Origin: Strigamia acuminata | Taxonomy: Eukaryota; Arthropoda; Chilopoda; Geophilomorpha; Linotaeniidae | Assembly (NCBI GenBank): GCA_949358305.1 | Contig: OX442316.1 | Coordinates: 8,494,001 to 8,558,000, forward strand | DNA: 64,000 nt | Direction: 5' to 3' | Part shown: positions 13,296 through 24,400 of the stretch, one piece after another | Position numbering within the stretch: the stretch's first letter is position 1 | Layout of the letters: each line of letters begins with the position of its first letter | Position numbers and translations under genes: made by a program | The notes under the pieces: generated by a model | What the model was told of the DNA's origin: nothing | Databases searched by the model: none | The model's input: the letters and a program-made list of their open reading frames with translations, nothing else

Positions 13296-14163
13296 ATGGC
13301 TAAAGTACACGTCTGCAATGTTGTCGTGTTGGATAATCCCTCCGCTTTTTGTAACCCTTATCAATTTGAAATTACATTCGAATGTATAGAGGATTTGCAG
13401 GAAGGTAAATACCGAATACGAAATTTCTTAACTCGATAATAAGAAATTATTTCTTCAGATTTAGAATGGAAAATTATTTACGTTGGTTCAGCAGAAAGCG
13501 AAGATTTCGATCAAATTTTGGATACAGTTTACGTTGGCCCAGTGCCTGAAGGAAGGCACATGTTTGTTTTCCAGGTATGAAATAAAATTTCATAAAAAAT
13601 CCACATTTTATTAATGAAAAATGTAATTATAATTTATTTTAGGCTGATCCACCTGATCCAAGTAAAATTCCGGTTGCAGATGCCGTTGGAGTGACTGTTG
13701 TTCTGCTTACTTGCTCGTACAGGGGGAAGGAATTCATCAGAGTTGGTTATTACGTGAATAATGAATATTCAGACCCAGAATTGAGAGAAAATCCTCCCGC
13801 AATTCCTCAATTTGATAAGGTTATATAATTGAAATAAATTTAAGGAATTGGGATTAAATTGGACGGTTATTTCTAACTTGAAATGCGTGACGTTTAATTT
13901 GATGTCATTCCTTATGACGTTTTGGGTTTTCAGTGAACTAATAAGTTATATTTTATATCAAATAGATGCATAGAAATATTTTGGCTACAAATCCGCGTGT
14001 TACTCGATTTAAAATTGACTGGGATGATAATCCCGGTGATGAAAATGTGGCTCCGATGGAGTCGACTGATTTCAGTCAGAGGAATGTCGATCACAATAGC
14101 ATGTCGGAACCTCTAAAACCTAATCAAGAAACATCCCTCGTCAATTTGGAAATGACTGCCTAA
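13296..14163 (+). CDS. asf1: Histone chaperone ASF1
   Basis: Four exons, 13296-13404, 13459-13574, 13643-13819 and 13966-14163, encode 199 residues. The start [16 protein letters not shown] is the typical ASF1 N-terminus. The ~155-residue immunoglobulin-like core follows, including [12 protein letters not shown], the [11 protein letters not shown] strand and [12 protein letters not shown]. The last exon joins in frame after FDK and begins [15 protein letters not shown], matching the end of the core. A short acidic tail ([10 protein letters not shown] and onward) then diverges. Family role: binds the H3-H4 dimer, blocks tetramer formation, and delivers histones to CAF-1 and HIRA in the nucleus. 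All introns are 54-146 bp with GT-AG ends. A likely polyadenylation signal AATAAA lies about 110 bp after the stop. The chosen start is the only ATG that gives the conserved N-terminus. Confidence 0.98.
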
Positions 14164-14665
14164 ACATCTTCTAATCTAGTTTGTACATAATAAGTCATCA
14201 CCATGAAGAAAAAACAAAATAAAAACAAAGAGAAAACTAATATGTTTAATTTTATAATTATTTTTCTGTCATAACAATAAATTATGATTTTAAATGTATT
14301 TTTACCAATTGTAAAATAAGTTTAAAAAAATAGATTTTATACGTTTCACATTGCGAGTTTCTTTTATTTCAAAGAATAATATTTTTTCTTTATGAAAAAT
14401 CATTTGAAATATAACTATGGCGGATGAAGTGGAATGAATTTGACGACAAATTAATTTTTTCGAAAATTTCATAATTATTTCAAAACAATTGATTGGCTTT
14501 GCATAAAGTCTCATTCATTCCCATTGCTCGATGTGTCATGCATTGATTTTTACTTCTCCCCGTAACCAACAACATTCGGCCGGTGAACTGAGTTCATAGC
14601 AACCAATAAAAATTGATTGAGCTTCAGGTGTGCCATGTCCACATCGTCTGAACAAAGCAACAGCT
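14164..14665. other. ASF1 3' UTR and flank of the next gene
   Basis: AT-rich, with an AATAAA near 14275 that probably ends ASF1. The last ~100 bp should be the promoter/5' UTR of the coiled-coil gene starting at 14666. Nothing else was seen. Confidence 0.5.
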
Positions 14666-15473
14666 ATGGCTAGCAAAGACACTGAAGGGTTTAAGGAAAG
14701 TGAAGGACTACTACCTGCTCTGGCATGGACCGCTCCAAAAACTCGCTCGACTTTCGAACTTCAAGATTCTGGTAAGGTTAACCATCCAATATTTCTGTAG
14801 TCATTTATATTGATCTTAAAATCATGATCCCGAGATGATATCAATTTTAGCGTTTTATAAACAGTTTATTGGTTTTCTCGACAACATTTTATTTGTTGGT
14901 TTCAAGTGGTCCGTTTTGAATGAAAAATTAAATAGATTATTTTAATAATTTAGTAATGTATATAGTTTGCACTAAATTTGCTCGTTTCACTACATTCGCA
15001 TTCGCAGTAGATGCATTTAAAAAGTCATGTTTCAAGCGTGTTGGATGTTTCTGTGTTGGTTTTTTGATGTTAAAAAATAGAAAAACAAAAACAGAAACAT
15101 CTAAAACACTTAAAACACGACTTTTTGAATGCAGCTCCTGTCAAAAATTTGTATAAACTAGATACTATAAATGAAAAACACATTTAATACATGAAAAATT
15201 GAATGCCTATTTTTTTTATATCAAACTAAGTTTAAAACATGAACTATTTTGATAATTATACTTTAAACAAATACGGTTTACCCCTTTTTTAACTAACTTC
15301 GAGTGACTTGCTGTAGAGCAAACTTTTCTGTGGTTTTGGATGTTTATGTCCTGAGACCACACTATCAAATTAATTAATGGGTCGTTAAAATTCTCTGATA
15401 GAACTTTTATATCTAACCCTTCAAACTAGGATTTTTACTGGTAAACTAGAGGAAAATAAATCCATTTATCCAT

Positions 15474-15509
<36 letters not shown>

Positions 15510-18500
15510 ATAAGAAGAACTAAAATCGCTCAGTGCGAGTGCCCATAAAGCAGTTGCTGTCACGCCAAACACCAGTAGCCACACTTGGAATGAGGTACTA
15601 AATAAAAATGTCACTTTTCTGTTTCCCACGTACAGTGTGAAAAGAGCTGTGATTATGTTTTTTGTTCATTAGAATCCCAAAAAATCAGATATTTGGCCAA
15701 ACAATAGGTTTTATTCAGAAATTAGAAGGTAGGTCACACTTTTGAACATTGCATTGTCATGTTTAATATAATAAATTGCTATTGTCATTTTATCTTTCTG
15801 TCCATCACTTTATTAGTCAATTAACTATGATTTTTTATTGATGTATGACAATTGAATCCCAACTTCAGTTTCAATATTTTGGATGCACTGACTGTAACAA
15901 TTTTATTTATTGACCATTAAAATAAACGGTAAACATTTCAAGTGATCGATCTCACTTCTCATACCCACAAAGTAGACACCTGCATAATTTTGGCAATTTT
16001 ATTTCGTGTTTATTACTAATTTATATGTATAAATATACATATTTTTTGTGTGTGTAAATGTTGCTATGAGAAACTATCTGTTTTCAGGTTTTCAGAAGAG
16101 CGCTACGTCAATTTTATTGGAACAAATGTAAGTTATTTAAATGAATACTTCCGACATTAATTTCCTTCCCTGTGATTATATTTTAAATATAAAACATATT
16201 TTTTTTTTTACATTACCACCTGCTTGGTTGGGTGCCAAAAAAAGATACCTATACATACAAAGTCATTAAATGCATTTTTTCATTACTTTTCGATTTAATG
16301 CAGCAAGAAAGCGACTTCATGAACTCCACATCAATATCAGACATTCGCGGTGAATTAGCAGCGATGAAAATAAAATGTGAACGCCTTCACAGTGAGGTAA
16401 ATATGATATTTCTATTTTTATTTTTATTTATTTATTATAAAATCTTGCCCAAATGGCTGCATTAGTTGAAAGAAAGTCAATCACAAGCCACCGTAAAAGA
16501 TGCTCGTTTAATCTACGTGCAAGATGAAGCTGGAAGATTTCGAGAAGATAGTGCACGTCAGTCTGCACGAGTACAAACATTGCAGAGACAACTGATGGAA
16601 TGTGAAGAAGAGTTAGCAACAGTTCGACGCAGCTTACGTGCTCAAGAACTAGCAGTTCATTCCCTAACACACGATAGAGAAATGATGCAAAGTCGTGTAG
16701 ACGATCTGGAAGACCGCTTACGGTATTTTAAAGTAGCTTAAAATCGTCAAGTCATTTTATAAAATAAAAAAAAAATTGCTAGAAACCATTTACTCACGAG
16801 GGAGCAGGCAGAACAACGTGCCATCCAAGCCAGTAAACAGTTAAAAGAAGTCATTTTACGTATAGCTGGCTTTCTGTGCGGTGAAAGTGCTGACGATGTT
16901 CCAGAAGCCGACACAATCATTGCCAAAGTAAATAAATTGTGATAAATTTAATAAATAAACAAATAAAATTAACCTTGTATTAGGTAAACGATTTGGTTAA
17001 ATCCAATGCTCACCTTCGTGCCAGAGTGGTAGCAATGAGCGGGGCATTATCTAGTCGAGAAACCGAGGTGCATGTAAACGAGCATGCTTTAGCACAACTT
17101 CTTTCAGAGCTGGAGTCAGAGCGCAAACAGGCACAATCATTGCAAGTAGAAAATCGAAAAATACAAAAACAGAACGAAGAGCTGGAAGTTGAAATTGAGC
17201 AATTAAGAACGTCTTTAAATGACACGAAGGAGCGTTTAATTTCCTTGCAAAGAGCCGAAACACTGGAAAAAGTTGCCAGGCAAGATTTACTTGTTTTGAG
17301 GGAAACGATGGCGACTTTATTGAGCACAAATGCAGAAGATCATGAAATCAAAGATGCGGTCAAAAAATTATTAGACACGGAGAAAAAGAATAAAGAAGTA
17401 CAAATGTGTATTATATTTTTAAGTACTCTGTTTTTGATGAATATGTTTTATAGGACGTTAGAATATTACGAGAACAGTGGTCTTCAGCAGTTTCGGAAGC
17501 AAATCAAGAGAGGGATGCACGATTACGATTGGATGACATTTTGTTTGCCAATAAATCGCAAATTTCTCAACTGCAAGTAGATCTAGCTAACCATAAGAAA
17601 AATTGTGATGTACTTATGGATGATCGCGACTTGGTTTGTAAAGATTTAACTCACGAGAAACTAGAGTTTTAATTATTTTTACAATTGTAAAATTAGTACG
17701 AACATACCTTGAGACAAATATACCAAAAACTGTGGCGAGGAGAACGAAAGCCGTGGCCAGAAAAGACACAATTAAAGTATTCTATTGTAAGTCGTCTTGA
17801 AGAACTGCTAGAAGAAATGGATGAAGTCACCAATGACATGGAGACAACTAAAATTCGAGAGAAAAGTTTACAAGACGATCTTAATCGCAAATTGCGAATA
17901 GATGACACGCTAAATAAAGAGCGAGATGAAGCTAAAGACGAAGCACACGCTTTGCAGTTGCAAGCATCGCAGTTAACGAGAAGATTACACGATTCCATGC
18001 AGGAAGTTCAACAGAAACAAATTAAGGTAAGAAGCTTCACTGCATTACTTTATCACTTCACTGCAATGTGATGTTTCTGTAGGAAGAATCTCTGCAGCAA
18101 GAAATTAAACAATTACACAAGAAAATATCAATTCTTGAAAAATCTGCTAATAAAAGATTATGGAGTTCTCTCTCGTATCCAAGCAGACAAGGAAAACCCA
18201 GACCAGGGAGTGCTTTTGCATTATCTATGACTGGAGATCAGAAGGTAATATTAATTTCATGCACTAAAATAACAAAAGATATGTAGGTGTAAGCAACATG
18301 CACGTGAATACTTTTTTTAGATGCGTTCTCAAGTTGTTAGAATGTTAGGCCTCGATGTTGGAACTGAACCTGCAACAGATGAAAACATTTTACGACGCTT
18401 GAATAATTTGGTTGACGTAAAGTTTGTTTTTTATTAGTAAGTGTGTTGGTTTATATATACCGGTGTTTTCTTTTCATTGCACTTTAGGCGCAAAGAGTGG

Positions 18501-18601
18501 CCATCAATAAAAAATCGGTAATACCGAGCGGCAGTGGCGATGAACACTTCCACGAAGAATGTGTTGGAAGAAGCTTATTGCGAGCAACTCACAAACATTA
18601 A
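14666..18601 (+). CDS. CCDC170: Coiled-coil protein, CCDC170-like
   Basis: Thirteen exons join in frame: 14666-14771, 15515-15594, 15673-15728, 16088-16127, 16304-16396, 16466-16722, 16783-16927, 16984-17397, 17454-17633, 17697-18026, 18083-18244, 18321-18416, 18488-18601. The product is 690 residues. After ~95 non-helical residues almost the whole protein is heptad-rich and charged (for example IRGELAAMKIKCERLHSE, then VNDLVKSNAHLRARV). It ends with a short basic/serine region and a conserved-looking MRSQVVRMLGLD segment. Human CCDC170 is about 715 residues with a similar plan and a comparable C-terminal block; it is reported to bind Golgi-associated microtubules, and orthologues are found in ciliated lineages. 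The family call rests on architecture and remembered sequence style, so another ciliary coiled-coil family is possible. The exon chain itself is well supported. Confidence 0.6.
14955..15170. repeat. Small imperfect palindrome in intron 1 of the coiled-coil gene
   Basis: Sequence at about 14960-15060 recurs inverted at about 15082-15166, with a short A-rich loop. The best-matching arms include GGATGTTTCTGTG on one side and its near-complement AACAGAAACATC on the other. This looks like a degraded foldback MITE or hairpin element. No clean target duplication was identified. Confidence 0.5.
15475..15507. repeat. Poly-T tract before exon 2 of the coiled-coil gene
   Basis: A run of more than 30 T directly precedes the acceptor of the exon at 15515 and probably serves as its polypyrimidine tract. 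It will be unstable in length between individuals and in assemblies. Confidence 0.8.
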
Positions 18602-19477
18602 AAATAAACATTATTGATGTGCGAACAAAACGCAGATTTGTCTGTCAATAGAGCTTTGTGTAAATGTTGTAATGATTATTTGATACAATGGTAATGTGGA
18701 AAGAATGGGGATTTGTAGTCACTTTTAGTCTTTAATATTTCTACAGAGTTGTTTTGCAATAAAATATCATCCACTAATTTAGATGCTTTTGTACTATGAT
18801 GTTAAACTATTGGCTGTATTTTTAATACTACTGTAATAAAGTTTTTTCAAACATTTGTTTACTACTTCAAATGAAAACATTTAAGTTAAGATGACTAAGA
18901 TAAGTTGGATAGTACTAATTTGATGGTGCTCTACAACTTTGTAATTGGAAATTTCGCTCTATCTCGACCAGTTAACGAGTTAGCGAATGAAAAGTGCATT
19001 GTTGCATGTCTGGCATAAAATTTGATTACACCATTGGATTCGTCATCGCTACTTTGCTATAGGCTAGTCTGCTTGGTCACCCTGTATGAGAACGACGAGG
19101 ACTATGTGTACAGAACGTAACCGAATCGGAACTGTAACGTGCACGTGCACTGGACGTTCATGCGACGAGAAGAGAAATAGATGAAATTTCTCAAATTAGG
19201 AAACAATTAAAAAAAAAACATTGCGCAGTCCAGTGCATTTACGTTTGTGGCCAAAGATCGCTTTGGTATACAAAGAAACAGGCTAATCACCGAGTGTAGT
19301 GCTACAATTGTGAGGGACACACTCCTGTAGTCTCCTTGTTAGACTGACTTTTTTCGCATGCCTGCAACAACTGTTTTTTATCCAAAAACCAAAGATAAAA
19401 ATTGAAATAAAATGGTTCCAATATAATCAAATAAAGTCAATATGCTTATTGCTTTTCCTTTCTCGGTGACCACCGGC
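18602..19477. other. Intergenic region with one copy of a direct repeat
   Basis: The first ~250 bp hold AATAAA-type signals (near 18758 and 18834) that likely end the coiled-coil gene. 19090-19279 is one copy of a ~190-bp repeat described separately. 19280-19477 is probably the 3' flank of the LRR gene on the minus strand. Confidence 0.6.
19090..19279. repeat. Direct repeat, copy downstream of the LRR gene
   Basis: About 190 bp similar to 20912-21094 in the same orientation, with a few small gaps and substitutions (roughly 85-90% identical by eye). Shared landmarks are GAACGACGAGGACTA at the start, GTACAGAACGTAACCGAATC, GCGCAGTCCAGTGCATTTAC and CCAAAGATCGCTTTGGTATAC at the end. Confidence 0.9.
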
Positions 19478-20827
19478 TCACCACAAATAATTGTGTATAA
19501 CTTGCAAATCCAGATTGACACTTCTAATGTAAGAGTTAATTTCATTGTAAGCTGATATGTTAATGTTCGTACATTCATCTAACAGCAACCTCTTCAATGG
19601 ATTTCGCATTTTTAAAATTTTCTCAACCATACTTTGCTTAAGTGAGTGACAGCCTAAAAACGCTAAACATTTTAGATTTTGAAGTGCATTCAATTCTTCT
19701 AGTTCCGAAATTAATTTGTCAGTCAATATTTGACAATCACTAATACCTAAACTGGCTAAATTTGGACTTTGTACAATTAACATTTTCAATTGAGTTTCAG
19801 TAAAGAAATGAATATTATCTACGAATAAATTCCGCAAGTTTTTGAATGAAATATGTTTAGCTAAATCATGCACATCTTCAGTATCCAAAATACTACAATC
19901 CGATAAATGTAATTCTTGTAACATTGGGCAATAATGATGAAGAAGTCTAAGATTAACTAATCTAAAATCTCTGAGACGAAGATTGGTCAATCGTTGTGTC
20001 CGTGCCAAGAAAACATTCAAATCCAGACTAGTTGATGCTAACGATGCATTTAACTGCAAATCGCAAAGATTGGGAAAAATAGTGATTATAATGATGATAT
20101 CTTCCATATCAGTTAAATTCAGATACGGTTCATCGATGGAATAAGTATGCAATGTTTTCTCCGATGTGAATTGTTGTTTTAACAAATCGAATAAACCTTC
20201 CCAGCATTCATGACGAAACTTTCTTAAAAGAGGAAGTTGTTTTAAAATGCAGAAACAGCCCTCGGGTGTGACAGTCGAATTTTCGTGTAATTGAAAATTC
20301 TCCAGTTTCTTGCAATTGCTTAATGAGCACAGCCCATTATCAGTAAAATTTTTGCACCAGTTTAAGTTTAGATGTCGTAATTGTAGACAATATTTACCAA
20401 TTGCAGCAACAACTTCATTCGTGCATTCTTCTCTCTTAGAAAAGTCAAACCATTCAAGTTTTGGCAATTGCTGCAGCAGTTTGACCATGTATTCGGGTGG
20501 AATTTTCGCATCGGAATCGGACCTCAGATCTAAGCGTACAAGGTTCCCACAAACAAGTCCTATTTTATCTAATAGACAATCATACATGCGTAATTCAAAC
20601 ATATCGAAGCTATGTAATGTGGTAGTGCTAGGATGAATGAAAACGTCGTAATCCACGCGTACTGGTGTACTAGTATTACGGCGAAATTTCTCACTCAGAC
20701 ATTCATAAACGTTTGAAATAAATATCGGAGGTTGATCCTTCAGTTGTGTTGAAAAACTATGGAAATTATTACAAACCATTTGCAAACACAATTGCTCCAG
20801 ACTCGATGCTGATTTTCTCAAAGGCAT
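19478..20827 (-). CDS. Intronless leucine-rich-repeat protein (FBXL/ZYG11-like fold)
   Basis: A single open frame of 449 residues from the ATG at 20827. The frame runs further upstream but has no earlier ATG. Residues ~10-55 form a leucine-rich helical segment (SLEQLCLQMVCNNFHSF) in the position of an F-box or VHL/ZYG-type box, but I do not see a clear F-box consensus. From ~115 onward there are about 10-12 degenerate 22-28-residue repeats with LxxLxLxxC patterns (for example LRHLNLNWCKNFTDNGL, LQELHLSDCSIL), the cysteine-containing type found in FBXL and ZYG11/ZER1 proteins. A substrate-receptor role in a ubiquitin ligase is likely from the fold but unproven. It is the only intronless gene in a multi-exon neighbourhood and is bracketed by direct repeats, which suggests a retrocopy or tandem-duplication history. 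Confidence 0.8.
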   Translation of the reverse strand: MPLRKSASSLEQLCLQMVCNNFHSFSTQLKDQPPIFISNVYECLSEKFRRNTSTPVRVDYDVFIHPSTTTLHSFDMFELRMYDCLLDKIGLVCGNLVRLDLRSDSDAKIPPEYMVKLLQQLPKLEWFDFSKREECTNEVVAAIGKYCLQLRHLNLNWCKNFTDNGLCSLSNCKKLENFQLHENSTVTPEGCFCILKQLPLLRKFRHECWEGLFDLLKQQFTSEKTLHTYSIDEPYLNLTDMEDIIIIITIFPNLCDLQLNASLASTSLDLNVFLARTQRLTNLRLRDFRLVNLRLLHHYCPMLQELHLSDCSILDTEDVHDLAKHISFKNLRNLFVDNIHFFTETQLKMLIVQSPNLASLGISDCQILTDKLISELEELNALQNLKCLAFLGCHSLKQSMVEKILKMRNPLKRLLLDECTNINISAYNEINSYIRSVNLDLQVIHNYLW

Positions 20828-20911
20828 CTTGCGAACTGTACGTGTATCACTAGGCGAGAGAATAAGGAGATGAATTAAAATCAAAATGATAGATGGGGAG
20901 TTTATATATTA

Positions 20912-21094
20912 GAACGACGAGGACTACGTGTACAGAACGTAACCGAATCGAAATTGTAACGAGAACGTGCACAGGACGTTCACGCGAAGAGAAATAGGTG
21001 AAATTTCTAAATTAGGAAACAATTACGAAAAAAAGATTGCGCAGTCCAGTGCATTTACGTTTGTGGCCAAAGATCGCTTTGGTATACGAAGAAA
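20912..21094. repeat. Direct repeat, copy upstream of the LRR gene
   Basis: Partner of the 19090-19279 repeat. It begins only ~85 bp upstream of the LRR start codon, so it overlaps the probable promoter of that gene. The partner begins ~200 bp past the gene's stop codon. Confidence 0.9.
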
Positions 21095-21431
21095 ATTACT
21101 CCTCTGAGATGTAAGATCATCTTTTTTGTTTTTATTTTTTTGTTTTTGTTTTTTGTTTTTGTTTCGTTTTTGTGTTTTTGCTTTGTGCTGTAAAAATACA
21201 ATAACGTCAATTACACAAACACAAACACCTAAAACACTTGAAATATTTGCTCTAAAAAATTAAAAAATTATTATTTTCTCCTAAGTAGATAAAAATGAAA
21301 TTAGTATTTATTCTCAAATAATAATATATTTATTATTCTGTTTATACAATCGTCAAAAATGATAGTTTTAAAAATTAAATGACTAGAAACAAATTAAAAT
21401 TCAACTTTTTCTTCTTCTTCAGATTTTGACA
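21095..21431. other. Spacer and ABCA 3' flank
   Basis: Holds a T/G-rich low-complexity run (21121-21185) and, towards 21431, the likely 3' UTR of the minus-strand ABC transporter. No gene seen. Confidence 0.5.
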
Positions 21432-24400
21432 TTACGTTTGATCCGTCTGTCTTTGAGCACGAGCAAAATTGAGGAACACTTGTTCCAATGTGGTTTGACT
21501 AACAGAATAGTCTTCAATTTGATACTGATTTTTGGCTCTTTCAATTGTACCAAATATGTACGCCCAAGTTAATTTAGGATTTTGAATGTGATAGTGAATC
21601 ATACCATGATGAGTATCTTTCAAGATACTTCCTACATAAAACAAACCAATAGTACAAAGTTTAAAACTATTTCTTTCCTTTGAAAAAAAAATTATTTACC
21701 TGGAAAACTCAATTCGATGAAATTTCTAAGCCGCTGTAAACTTGCATCAGTGACTTTAGTACTGGCACCTTCATCTTGCCGTCTAACTTTGGCCATTAAC
21801 GTGTATCCTTGTCCAAACTTATTTTTCAAATGTTGTGGACTGCCCAAACATCGGAATCGCCCATTAACCATTATAGCTAAACGAGTACACAAAACATCGC
21901 ATTCCTCCATACTAAAATCAAAATAACTCATTAGCCAGAACTGTTAAACATTGCTACCGATGTTTCTGTTTACCTGTGAGATGTTAGAACTATAGAGCGT
22001 CCACTATCTCGCACTCGTGAAATGGCATCCCACAAAAGTCTCCTTGCCAAAGGATCCATGCCAGTAGTCGGTTCATCCAGAAATACTATTGGAGGACTAC
22101 CCACAAGACAAATGGCAGTGCTCAATTTACGCTTATTTCCCCCGCTGTATTCTTTCACCATTTTATCTAGATGTTCGTTGAGTAATAAATTATCTGCCAA
22201 ATTACTGATTAATCCTGAAATTTGGTTTTCGAAGACACCATGTAAGCGTGCAAACATATAAAGTGTTTCTCGGCCAGTCATTTGGTCTATCAAAGCGTCA
22301 AATTGTGGACAATAGCCAATTCGTTGCTGAACCTAAGACAGAAAGTTAAGTACATTTTCTTAAGTTATGTTCAATTGAGTTATTTATTATCGTATACTTG
22401 TTTAAGATGTTTCGATACACTGCATCCTTCGACATAAGCATCACCTTCTGATAAAATTTCATCACCTGTCATCATTTTAAAAGTGGTTGTTTTACCGGCT
22501 CCATTTACTCCTAATAAGCCAAAGCATTCCCCGCGTGGAATTCCCACAGAAATGTGATCAACAGCTAAAACCTCACCATAGAATTTAGTGAGATTTCTGA
22601 AATCAAAAGTTTAAATAATGGTAAACGTGTAATTTCAAATGTATTGTATGCATTATGTACTTTAGAACCAAATTGTCGGTAGGTGTTAGCCCTGCCAATA
22701 ACATTGATTCGATTCTGTTACGTTCAGTTCCTACATCGTCGTCATCTAATGTCTGATCACTCTCTTGTTCCACTTCCCCATCTGCATAATCATACAATTT
22801 AACGTTTTTTATTTATTTTTACAAATAATTAGTCACCTGCTGCATCTAACATGCAAAGTTCTTGATCGGAATTATCCCCTGGTGCATCTTGACTTAGTTT
22901 AATATATACTGAAATTAGCAAAAAAATAAAAAATTAATAAGAATGGCAAATTATAAATAACTTTTTAAAATAAAAATTGATTTCTACAAAGCAAAGAAAA
23001 CAAATCGAACATAAAGCGTGTAATTAAATGTAAATGAGAACTATCCGTGCAAACTTACGCTGACCGTTGACAGATAAAACACACGAAGGAGGAGGACTGA
23101 GCTTGTGCTTACAATGTGTTTTGGAACTTCTTCTAACTGTGTGCAAACAGACGAAACATTTATAAGAAAGAGCGGTGTGCAAAAAGAATTATCAAAAACA
23201 CAAATGATGTAAAACAAACAAAAAATGGTCAACATTAAGGTAATTTTGTATTTGACTCACATTTCCTTGAATGTCTGGTCTTCAAATTCGTTACAAAATT
23301 TTTAATCCAACGACTGCCTTTTCTTAAAATTTGCATTTCCATTAAAACCATAATAAACCAAAAAATGAATCCTTGGATGATCAACAAAACCAACATTCGG
23401 CCAATGCCTGGCCGTTTCCAAGATAAAAAGTTTTCTTGGTACTCAGGGCAGGGGTAACTGCCACAATTTTTAGTAACTGCAATTAAAAATAGTCGATTAA
23501 ATATTAAAGTAACGCTATACACACATTCAAAAAGTACTTTTGGCTAATTCGCAGAACGGTTTTACCATTGGAAACGAACACATTCTATTGATATGGTAAT
23601 TTTTGTACAAATCATAACAAGCCCAACCCAAACAATAACTAGGAAGACTTAAAAATAAATAGTCAAGAAATTCAGCCCAATCAGTCACACCCAAGTCGGG
23701 AATGTACAGAATTGTCACAGTCAAAAGTGTAGCAAGGCCTGAAATACGAAATTTATTAATCAATTGTTATTAATGAGATCAAATGTTCAGACTAACCAGT
23801 AAAAACGTTGAACATCATAATACGAGTGAATCCTGTTGCTGGTACTTTAAACAGGAAAGAGAGCAAGTATGTGAGTGGTAAAGTGCTCCAAGCGTACGTC
23901 ACAAATAAAAGCATAAAACGACCTTAAAATATAAAACAATGTTCACGGCACTGTAGTGTTTATAAGAAATAGTAAAAGCATTCTCTCACTTTGTTGAAGA
24001 GGATCCGTGTAACCTTCTTGGTTAAATGCAACAAAAACTAGAAGGATCAAATAACATGGAACGAGGAAATTAATGAAATCCCAAATGAAAGCTGTAACCC
24101 AAAAGATGACAAAATTGACGCCACTAACAAATTGCAAGTGACGAGATTTGGTGTTGTTTTCTTTGATGAGAAAAATGGCAAAACTGCTAACAACAAATGC
24201 GATTCCAAACACTACATTGAATGCAATGTTGAAACCTAAGTTGCCACTAAACACTGCCAACATCTACATAGAAGTATTAGAGACTTAATCAAGTGTTTAT
24301 GGTCACATTTTTGAACCTACCGTATCAGAAACGCTAAGAGCAAATGGATGATTTATGACAGAAAAATTGTAGTCAGAATCATTGGTATAATATTTCAAAA

